From Hyperoodon ampullatus (Eukaryota > Chordata > Mammalia > Artiodactyla > Ziphiidae), in NCBI GenBank assembly GCA_949752795.1, contig CATKHW010000008.1, positions 2,418,001 to 2,482,000 of the forward strand: a stretch of 64,000 nt of DNA, written 5' to 3'. Below the pieces are notes generated by a model. It was given only the letters and a program-made list of their open reading frames with translations, had not been told where the DNA came from and did no database searches. Shown here piece by piece: positions 54,716 through 64,000 of the stretch; the first letter of the stretch is position 1; each line of letters starts with the position of its first letter. The position numbers were made by a program, and so were the translations under genes.

Positions 54716-55381
54716 GTGCATCATTGTGGAATTTGTGCCCCTCTTCCTGTCCTTTAAAGGCAATTCCAATGTACCTCTTGAAATCTGTTTCCTGCTATTC
54801 TGGCTCACTTTCAAGTCTGCCTCGTTGCCTTCCCTCAACAGATTTTTGGACGATAGTTGTCCTTTATTACTCTGCCAGTTTGTGAATTGCTGTGCCCCTG
54901 AGCTCCATTTTTCAACTCGTTTTTTGTGAGCTGACCGCAAGTCCAAAATTTTGGTTCATGACCTATACTGGTTCCCGGCGGGTTGCTGAGACTTTGGATA
55001 ATACTTCTTCCTGCCAGGAAAGTAGAGTGACATGAGCCCGTCCAAATGCCTAACAGCTACTCTCCCATTGGTTCTCCCTCTTCCCTTTCATCCTCTACCA
55101 AATTGGCAACCGGTGCGAACCAGGAGTTTAAAGGGGCTGTCTCTCCAAGTTGGGAGATTGATAATAAAGCAGTTGGAAAGTCAAACCGGATCACCAGGAG
55201 AGGGACTATTAGTTGAGTTTTAGCAACCTTTCGTATTCACAGTGTGTCCATTCTCTAGGTTTCCCGTACATGTTATAGCTGTAGTAATATTCCCTTCAAC
55301 CTGGAAAGTTGGGACCCTTGGAATGTGTGCCACACATTATTGCTTGAAATGGTCTGCATTTGCTCACCGAATCTCATGTAT

Positions 55382-57119
55382 CCTCTCAGTCCCAAGTGTC
55401 CAGCCTTATGCCACATCCAGCTGTCGTTGTAGATAGGGTCATTTCAGGTTTCATCAGAGCGCCTGTAGGAATTGTAAAGAATTTCCCTGTTTTTATTTTG
55501 ATTTGAAATTCCTTTTTATAGTGGGTTTGAGCTGATTCTCACTGCCCTGTTTATGCCAGTCTAGACACACTTGATTCCCTTACAGAGACATATCAATACA
55601 TAGTTTTTAAGTTTCTTACTATTCAGATATATTCCTCTGCGGGAAATATGGTGTTTTGAGTCCCTTTCACTGAGGAATGTGTAGGTCTTGTCTATTCCGT
55701 AGTTGGTTTTAGGAACGGTACCTGTACTAATATCAAACTCTGGTTTTATGCATCACCCCACCTTTCCTTCACCCTTAAGGAGGCACAAGAGTGTTTTCTA
55801 AATGTGAGACTCTGTTCTCTTTCCTAACTCAGTTCATGTGTATCCATCCATGTTTACAGGACCTTCATAAGTGATATCTATGATAAGTTTCTTTTTCTCT
55901 GTGACTTATTTCACTTAGAATCATCGTACCTGAATCCACTCATTTTGCTGCTACTGCCCTTATGACATTGATTTCATGGCTGAGGGATATTCCATCGTAC
56001 GTAAGTAACACAATTTCTTGAACCATTTTTGTGTTTCCTGGGATGTTTAAGGTGTACCCACGTTGAGGTTCTTGTAAACAGCGCAGCCCTAAATTTTGGG
56101 GTGGCTGTGTCTTATTGATTTTCAGTTTTCCCAAGGTATATTCCCTAGAATGGAAGTGCCCTTGGCTCTGTAGCTCTGTTGCTAACTTGTTTTAGGGAAC
56201 ACAATGCACTCCTCCAGAGAGGCAGTTGGCAATTTACATCCTGCCCATCAGCATAACTAGGCTCCCTGTTCTCCAGGGCCTGTCTTGCCTTTCTGGTTTT
56301 TGTACATTTTGTGGATGTCTCTTTTCACTGGTTGGAAGTGATACTTCTTTGTAGTGCAGATTTGCATTGCCCCCTTGCTTGCTTGGCCAAAACGGGCATA
56401 TGCGTTTTCTCCTGTATATAATCTGGAGAAAACGCATACGCCCTTATTGGCCAAGTGCATCATTGTTAAAGTTGTGCCCCTCTTCATGTGCTTTAAAGGC
56501 AATTCCAATGTACCTCCTGAAACCTGTTTTCTGCTATTCTGGCTCGCTTTCAAGTCCGTCTCGTTGCCTTCCCTCAACAGATTTTTAAACAATAGTTGTC
56601 CTTTATTACGCTGCCAGTTTGTGAATTGCTGTGGCCCTGAGCTCCATTTTTCAACTCGTTTTTTGTGAGCTGACCGCAATCCAAAATTTTGGTTCATGAC
56701 CTATACTGGTTCCCGGCGGGTGGCTGAGACTTTGGTTAATTCTTCTTCCTGATGGGAAATTAGAGTGACATGTGCCCGTCCAAATGCCTAACAGCTACTC
56801 TCTCATTGTTTCTCCCTCTTCCCTTTCATCCTCTGCCAAATTGGCAACCTGTGCGAACCAGGAGGTTAAAGGGGCTGTCTCTCCAAGTTGGGAGATTGAT
56901 AGTAAAGCAGTTGGAAAATCAAACCGGAGCCCCAGGAGAGAGACTATTAGTTGAGTTTTAGAAACCTTTCATATTCACAGTGTGTCCATTCTCTAGGTTT
57001 CCCGTAGATATTATAGCTGTAGTAATATTCCCTTGAATCTGGAGAGTTGGGACCCTTGGAATGTGTGACATGCATTATTGCTTTAAATGGTCTGAATTTG
57101 CTCACCGAATCTCACCAAT
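55382..57119 (+). repeat. 1.74-kb satellite monomer (1,738 bp)
   Basis: A full-length monomer between two CCTCTC boundary landmarks. It is highly similar to those that follow, with palindrome spacing of exactly 1,739 bp on both sides. Short open frames on both strands (for example 56257-56697 reverse, 56354-56668 forward) overlap the palindrome and mirror each other, as expected of non-coding repeat sequence. Confidence 0.93.
56383..56454. repeat. 72-bp palindrome of the 1.74-kb monomer
   Basis: Arms are TTGGCCAAAACGGGCATATG and its near-complement CGCATACGCCCTTATTGGCC. The centre is changed to CCTGTATATAATCTGG, a variant also seen at 59861. Confidence 0.9.
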
Positions 57120-58859
57120 CCTCTCATTCCCAAGTGTCCAGCCTTATGCCACATCCAGCTGTTGTTGTAGATATGGTCATTCTAGGTTTCATCAGAACCC
57201 CTGAAGGAATTGTAAAGAAATTCCCTGTTTTATTGTTTTGTTTTTGAATCTCCTTTTTAGAGTGGTTTTGAGCTGATTCACACTGCCATGTTTATGGCCG
57301 TCTAAACACACATTATTCCCTTATGGAGACATATCAATACATAGGTTTTAAGATTCTTACTAGTCAGATATATTCCTCTGTGGGAAATATGTGGTTTTGA
57401 GTCCCTTTCACTGAGGAAGGTGTAGGACTTGGCTATTCCGTAGGTGGTTTTTGGAACGGTACATGTACTAATATCACACTCTGGTTTTATGCATCACCCC
57501 ACCTCTGCTTCCCCCTTAAGCAGGCATAAGAGTGTTTTCTAAATGTGAGACTCTGTTCTCTTTCGTAACTCAGTTCATGTGTAGCCATGTTTACAGGACC
57601 TTCATAAGTGATATATTATGATAAGTTTCTTTTTCTCTGTGACTTCTTTCACTTAGAATCATCGAACCTGAATCCACTCATTTTGCTGCTACTGGCCTTA
57701 TGACATTGATTTCATGGCTGAGGAATATTCCATCGTACGTAAGTAACACAATTTCTTGAACCATTTTTGTCTTTCCTGGGATATTTTAGGTGGACCCAAG
57801 TTGAGGTTCTTGTAAGCAGTGCAGCCTTAAATTTTGGGGTGGTTCTGTCTTATTGATTTTCAGTTTTCCCAAGGTATATTCACTAGACTGGAAGTGCCCT
57901 TGGCTCTGTAGCTCTGTTGTTTACTTGTTTTAGAGAACACAGTGCACTCCTCCAGAGAGGCAGTTGGCAATTTACATCCTGCCCTTCTGCATAAGTAGGC
58001 TCCCTGTTCAACAGGGCCTGTCTTGTCTTTCTGTTTTTTTACACATTTTGTGGAGGTCCCTTTTGACCGGTGGGAAGTGATACTTCTTTGTAGTGCAGAT
58101 TTGCATTGCCCGCTTGCTTGCTTGTCCAAAAAGGGCGTATGCGTTTTCTCCTGAATGTATTCAGGAGAAAATGCATACGCATTTTTTGGCCAAGTGCATC
58201 ATTGTCGAAGTTGTGCCCCTCTTCCTGTGCTTTAAAGGCGATTCCAATGTACATCTTGAAATCTGTTTGCTGCTATTCTGGCTCACATTCAAGTCCGCCT
58301 CGTTGCCTTCCCTCAACAGATTTTTGGACGACAGTTGTCTATTATTACTCTGCCAGTTTGTGAATTGCTGTGCCCCTGAGCTCCATATTTCAACTCGTAT
58401 TTTGTGAGCTGACAGCATGTCCAAAATTTTGGTTCAGGACCTATATTGGTTCCCGGAGGGTGGCTGAAACTTTGTTTAATTCTCATTCCTGCCCGGAAAT
58501 TAGAGTGATATGTTCCCGTCCAAATGCCTAACAGCTACTCTCTCATTGGTTCTCCCCCTTCCCTTATATCCTCTGCCAAATTGGCAACGTGTGCGAACCA
58601 GGAGGTAAAAGGGGCTGTCTCTCCAAGTTGGGACATTGATAGTAAAGCAGTTGGAAAGTTAAACCGGAGCACCAGGAGAGGGACTATTAGTTGAGTTTTA
58701 GAAACCTTTCGTATTCACAGTGTGTCCATTCTCTAGGTTTCCCGTACATGTTATAGCTGTAGTAATATTCCCTTCAACCTGGAAAGTTGGGACCCTTGGA
58801 ATGTGTGCCACACATTATTGCTTGAAATGGTCTGCATTTGCTCAACGAATCTCATGAAT
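57120..58859 (+). repeat. 1.74-kb satellite monomer (1,740 bp)
   Basis: A full-length monomer with the standard order: boundary landmark, TAAACACACATTATTCCC segment, L1-like section (about 57610-58100), palindrome, TTGCTGCTATTCTGGCTC region, CAAATTGGCAACGTGTGCG region and CTCTAGGTTTCCC region. It is a good reference copy for the family. Confidence 0.94.
58122..58193. repeat. 72-bp palindrome of the 1.74-kb monomer
   Basis: Among the best-preserved copies: TTGTCCAAAAAGGGCGTATG on the left and ATGCATACGCATTTTTTGGC on the right, around CTCCTGAATGTATTCAGGAG. Confidence 0.93.
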
Positions 58860-60601
58860 CCTCTCAGTCCCAAGTGTCCAGCCTTATGCCACATCCAGCT
58901 GTCGTTGTAGATAGGGTCATTTCAGGTTTCATCAGTGCCCCTGTAGGAATTGTAAAGAATTTCCCTGTTTTTATTTTGTTTTTGAAATTCCTTTTTATAG
59001 TGGGTTTGAGCTGATTCTCACTGCCATGTTTATGCCAGTCTAGACACACTTGATTCCCTTACGGAGACATATCAATACATAATTTTTAAGATTCTTACTA
59101 TTCAGATATATTCCTCTGAGGGAAATATGGTGTTTTGAGTCCCATTCACTGAGGAAAGTGTAGGTCTTGTCTATTCCGTAGTTGGTTTTTGGAACGGTAC
59201 CTGTACTAATATCAAACTCTGGTTTTATGCATCATCCCACCTTTCCTTCACCCTTAAGGAGGCACAAGAGTGTTTTCTAAATGTGAGACTCTGTTCTCTT
59301 TCCTAACTCAGTTCATGTGTATCCATCCATGTTTACAGGACCTTCATAAGTGATATCTATGATAAGTTTCTTTTTCCCTGTGACTTATTTCACTTAGAAT
59401 CATCGTACCTGAATCCACTCATTTTGCTGCTACTGGCCTTATAACATTTATTTCATGGCTGAGGGATATTCCATCGTACGTAAGTACCACTATTTCTTGA
59501 ACCAATTTTGTCTTTCCTGGGATATTTAAGGTGTACCGAAGTTGAGATTCTTGTAAGAAGTGCAGCCCTAAATTTTTGGTGGCTCTCTCTTATTGATTTT
59601 CAGTTTTCCCAAGGTATATTCACTAGACTGGAAGTGCCCTTGGCTCTGTACCTCTGTTGTTTACTTGTTTTAGGGAACACAATACACTCCTCCAGAGAGG
59701 CAGTTGGCAATTTACATCCCACCCATCAGCATAACTATGCTCCCTGTATTCCAGTGCAGGTCTTGCCATTCTGGTTTTTACACATTTTGCGGATGTCCCT
59801 TTTAACCGGTGGGAAGTGATACTGCTTTGTAGTGCAGATTTGCATTGCCCGCTTCCTTGCTTGGCAAAAAAGGACGTATGCATTTTCTCCTGAATATAAT
59901 CTGGAGAAAACGCATACACCCTTATTGGCAAAGTGCATCATTGTCTAATTTGTGCCCCTCTTCCTGTGCTTTAAAGGCAATTCCAATGTACCTCTTGAAA
60001 TCTGTTTCCTGCTATTCTGGCTCGCTTTCAAGTCCGCCTCATTGCCTTCCCTCAACAGATTTTTGGAAGATTGTTGTCCTTTATTACTCTGCCGGTTTGT
60101 GAATTGCTGTGCCCCTGAGCTCCATTTTTCAACTGCTTTTTTTGTGAGCTGACCGCAAGTCCCAAATGTTTGTTCAGGACCTATACTGGTTCCCAGCGTT
60201 TGGCTGAGACTTTGGTTAATTCTTCTTCGTGCCGGGAAATTAGAGTGACATATGCCTGTCCAAATGCCTAACAGCTACTCTCTCATTGTTACTCCCTCCT
60301 CCCTTTCATCCTCTGCCAATTTGGCAACCTGTGCGAACCAGGAGGTTAAAGGGGCTGTCTCTCCAAGTTGGGAGATTGATAGTAAAGCAGTTGGAAAGTC
60401 AAACCGGATCACGAGGAGAGGGACTATTAGTTGAGTTTTAGAAACCTTTCGTTTCTTCACAGTGTGTCCATTCTCTAGGTTTCCCTTACATGTTATAGCT
60501 GTAGTAATATTCCCTTCAACCTGGAGAGTTGGGTACCAAGGAATGGGTGTCACGCTCTATTGCTTTAAAGGGTCTGCATTTGCTCACCAAATCTCACCAA
60601 T
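58860..60601 (+). repeat. 1.74-kb satellite monomer (1,742 bp)
   Basis: A full-length monomer, very similar to 55382-57119 (both share ATCCATCCATGTTTACAGG, at 55841 and 59321, and the GGCACAAGAGTGTTTTC variant). It is less like 57120-58859 in those places, so alternate monomers share variants. Confidence 0.93.
59861..59932. repeat. 72-bp palindrome of the 1.74-kb monomer
   Basis: Arms start TTGGCAAAAAAGGACGTATG, with the centre CCTGAATATAATCTGG resembling that at 56383. It lies exactly 1,739 bp after the palindrome at 58122. Confidence 0.9.
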
Positions 60602-61096
60602 CCTCTCAGTCCCAAGTGTCCAGCCTTATGCCACATCCAGCTTTCGTAGATAGGGTCATTCCAGGTTTCATCAGAGCCCCTGAAGGAATTGTAAAAAATT
60701 TCCCTGTTTTTTGGTTTTGTTTTTAAATTCCTTTTTATCGTTGGTTTCAGCTGATTTTCACTGCCATGTTTATGCCAGTCTAGACACACTTGATTCCCTT
60801 ACGGAGACATATCAATACATAGGTTTTAAGATTCTTACTAGTCAGATATATTCCTCTGTGGAGAATAGGGGTGCTGAGTCCTGTTCACTGAGGAAGGAGT
60901 AGGTCTTGTCTATTCTCTATTTGGATTATGGAATGGTACCTGTGCTAATATCAAACTCTGGTTTTATGCATCTCCCCACCTCTCCTTTCCCCTTAAGCAG
61001 GTATAAGTATGTTTTCTCTATGTGAGACTCTGTTCTCTTTACTAATTCAGTTCTTGTGTACCCATGTTTACATTTCCTTCATAAGTGATATCTTAT
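60602..61096 (+). repeat. Partial 1.74-kb satellite monomer before second 25-bp array
   Basis: This copy matches 1-498 along its whole length and ends at the same monomer position with the same junction (TTCATAAGTGATATCTTATG followed by TCAGAATGCTCC). The region downstream in a normal monomer (L1-like section and palindrome) does not follow; the 25-bp array does. Confidence 0.92.
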
Positions 61097-64000
61097 GTCA
61101 GAATGCTCCATGGCTCTTGTCATCATAATGCTCCATGATGTTTGTCACCACGATTATCCATGGCCTTCTCATCACAATACTCCACGGTCTTGCCATCTCA
61201 TTGCTCCATGCCCTGGTCATCACAATGCTCCATGTCCCTTGTCATCACAATTCTCCACCTCTTTATCATAACAATATTCCATGACCCCTCTAATCACAAT
61301 TCTCCATGCCCTTGTCATCACAAAGCTCCATGACGCATGTCATCAGAATGCATCTTGGTCTTCTCATAACAATGCTCCATGCCCTTGTCATCACAATGCT
61401 CCAACACCCCTGTAATCACAATGCTCCATGCCCCTTTTCATCTCAATGCACCATGAGCCTGTCATCACAATGCACCGTGCCCATCACCATAATATTTCAT
61501 GCTATTGTCATCACAATGAAATCAAAATGCTCAATGACCTCTGTCATCACAATGCAGCAAACCTTTTTGATCAAAATGTTCCATAACACTTGTCATCACA
61601 ATGCCCCATGACGCTGGTAATCACAATTATCCATGGTCTTCTCATCACAATGCTCCATGATCTTTGTCATCACAATGCTCAATATACTTATCATCACAAT
61701 GCTCCCTGACAGTTGTCCTTAGTATGCTCCTTGAACCCTGTCATGACAAGGCTCCATGCAATTTTCATCACATTGATGCATTCCCTTTTCATCACAATGC
61801 TCCAAATCCCCTGTAATCACAATGCTCCATGTCCTTGTCATCACAAAGCTCCATGACACATGTCATCAGAATGCTCCGTTGCCTTCTCATCACAATGCTC
61901 CATGCCCTTGTAATCACATTGCTTCAAAACCCCTGTAATCTCAATGCTCCATGAAACTTTTCATCAGAATGCTCCATGCCCTTGTCATCACAATGCTCCA
62001 TGACACTTGTCATCGCAATGTTCCAAGCCCTTGTCATCAAAATGCTCCATTACCTTTGTCATCTCAATACTCCATGACACTTGGTATCACCATGCTCCAT
62101 GCCATTGTCATCACAATGGACAATGACATATGTCATCACATTGCTCCGTGACACCTGTCTTCACAATATTCCATCACCTTGTCATCACAATGCACCATGC
62201 CCACTGTCATCACAATAATCCATGAAACATACCAGAGCAATGTTCCATGCCCCTGTCATCACAATTCTCCATGCCCTTGTCATCACAATGCTCCATGACC
62301 CCTGTCATCACAATGCTCCGTGACCCCAGTCATCACAATTCTTCATGACTTTGTCCTCACGATGGTCCATGCCATCGTCTCACAATGCTCTGTGACCTTT
62401 GTCACCACAATGCTCCATGCCCTTGTCATCTCAATGCTCCATGCCCACTGTCATCAAAATAATCCATGAAACTTGTCAGCCCAATGTTCCATGACCCGGT
62501 CATCATATTGCTCCATGCCCTTGTCATCACAATGCTCCATGACCCCTGTCATCACAGTGCTCCGTGACTCCAGTCATCACAATGATTCATGACATTTCTC
62601 ATCACAGTGGTCCATGCCTTCGTCCCACAAGGCTCTGTGATCTTTGTCACCACAATGCTCCATGAAATTTTCATCACAGTGCTCTGTGTCCCTTGTCATC
62701 ACAATGCTCCATGCCTTTGTCAGCACAATGCTCCATGACACTTGTCATCAAAATGCTCCATGCGCTTGTCAGCACAATGCCCCATGACCCATGTCATCAC
62801 AATGTGCCATGCTCTTTTCAGCACAGTGCTCCACATCATTTCCATCGTTATGCTCCATAAACCTTGTCATCACAATGCTCCATGCACTTCTCATCAAAAT
62901 TCTCTCTCACCACATATATCACAATGTTCCATCACTAGTCATCACAATACTCGCTCACCCCTGTCATCACAATGTTCCATGACCACTGTCATCACAGTGC
63001 TCCATGCCCTTATCATCACAATGCTCCATGACACCTGACATCACAATGTTCCATAACCCCTGTCACAAACTGCTCCATGACCCATTTCATCACAATGCTT
63101 CATGACCCCTGACATCACAATGTTCCATAACCCCTGTCATCAAAATATTCCATGACCCTTTTATTCAAATTGCTCCATAACCCTGTCATCACAATGCTCC
63201 CTGCCCTTCTCATCACAATGCACCATGCCCTTGTCACCAAAATGCCCCATGACATTTGTCATCACAAAGCTCCATGACCCTTGGCATCACAATGCTCCAT
63301 GCCGTTGTCATCACAATGCTCCATGACCCCTGTCATCACAATGCTCCGTGACTGCAGTCATCACAATGATTCAAGCCATTGTCATCACAATGTTCAATGA
63401 ATTCTCTGATAACATTGCTCCATGCCCTATTGATCACAATGCTCCATTACACCTGTCATAACAATGCTCCATGACCCCTCAATCACAATGTTCCACGGCC
63501 TTGTCATCAGAAGGCTCCATGACCCTTGTCATCACAATGCACCAAGACCTCTGTAATCACAATTCTCCATGCCCCTTTTCATCTCAATGTTCCATGAACA
63601 CTGTCATCACAATGCACCATGCCCTTCATCATAATGATTCATGCTATTTTAATCACAATGAAATTAAAATGCTACATGACCTCTGTCATCACAATGTTCC
63701 AAACCCTTCTGATCACAATGTTCCATAACACTTGTCATCACAAAACCCCATGAATCTTGTCATCACAATTATGCAAGGTCTTCTCATCACAATGCTCCAT
63801 GACCTTTGTCACCACAATGCTCAATACACTTTTCATCACAATGCTCCCTGACACTTGTCCTCAGTATGCTCCTGGAACACTGTCATGACAAGGATCCATG
63901 CCTAATTCATCACAATGATCCATTCCCTTTTCATGACAAATCTCCAAGACCACTGTTATCACAATGCTCTGTGACTTCAGTCATCACAATGCTTCATGAC
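61097..64000 (+). repeat. Second 25-bp tandem repeat array (continues past window)
   Basis: Same unit and orientation as 499-40370. The first ~170 bp match 499-665 unit for unit (ATTATCCATGGCCTTCTCAT, CTTGCCATC, CTTCTCCACCTCTTT landmarks). At about 61265 it jumps to a string of variants like that at 12730-15100, staying roughly collinear with it to the window end (signature block at 61488 against 12922, and 63630 against 14623). The array is cut by the window edge. Confidence 0.95.

Larger units (their letters stand above)
53550..55381 (+). repeat. 1.74-kb satellite monomer with an internal ~83-bp duplication
   Basis: This monomer is about 1,832 bp long, roughly 93 bp over the 1,739-bp standard. 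The excess is explained mainly by a tandem duplication: TTCAGTTCATGTGTAGCCAT occurs at 54010 and again at 54093, and GATATCTT-type plus GATAAGTTTC occur at 54051-54070 and again 83 bp later. Otherwise it has the standard order of parts. Confidence 0.88.

Noticed and set aside
56257..56697. 146-codon reverse-strand frame, and mirror forward frames in several 1.74-kb monomers
   Set aside because: They span the palindrome and appear on both strands of each monomer with similar peptides. They differ in length between monomers because of stops and indels, which fits non-coding satellite.
52003..61096. CENP-B box or telomere-like repeats marking centromeric or telomeric function
   Set aside because: I looked for the TTCG-N4-A-N2-CGGG pattern and for TTAGGG runs in the monomers and saw neither. 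The array may still be heterochromatic, but the sequence gives no direct sign.

Overview
This is a repeat-dominated stretch of a mammalian nuclear genome, with no intact protein-coding gene that I can support. Two reverse-strand LINE-1 3' ends (about 48976-52002) have the sequence style of even-toed ungulate and whale L1s. A tandem family with a 1,739-bp monomer recalls the roughly 1.6-1.76-kb tandem satellite reported from cetaceans. A cetartiodactyl, possibly a whale or dolphin, is my best guess, but it is inferred from memory and unverified.

Layout. 1-498 is the tail of a 1.74-kb satellite monomer. 499-40370 is an uninterrupted ~39.9-kb array of a 25-bp repeat (roughly 1,600 units), whose unit variants are arranged in kilobase-scale higher-order blocks. 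40371-44610 holds about three diverged 1.74-kb monomers. 44611-52002 is a block of other sequence: an unassigned stretch, an old L1 3'UTR piece, an exon-like segment, a broken reverse-strand gammaretrovirus-like endogenous retrovirus (ERV) carrying a small ~70-bp minisatellite, and two consecutive reverse-strand truncated L1s. 52003-61096 returns to the 1.74-kb satellite (five full or nearly full monomers plus a partial one), with late copies spaced exactly 1,739 bp apart. 61097-64000 begins a second 25-bp array, joined to the 1.74-kb family at the same monomer position and with the same junction sequence as at 498.

How the parts relate. The 25-bp array lies inside an interrupted 1.74-kb monomer and replaces about 0.4 kb of it. 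That missing part largely coincides with the section of the monomer that looks like reverse-strand L1. Each 1.74-kb monomer carries a near-perfect 72-bp palindrome. The two satellites therefore form one composite macrosatellite whose period in this window is about 60.6 kb. The most notable signals are this composite architecture, the palindrome, the 25-bp array with no transposon insertion over 40 kb, and its higher-order structure. Short open frames across the arrays come from the repeat sequence and are not genes.
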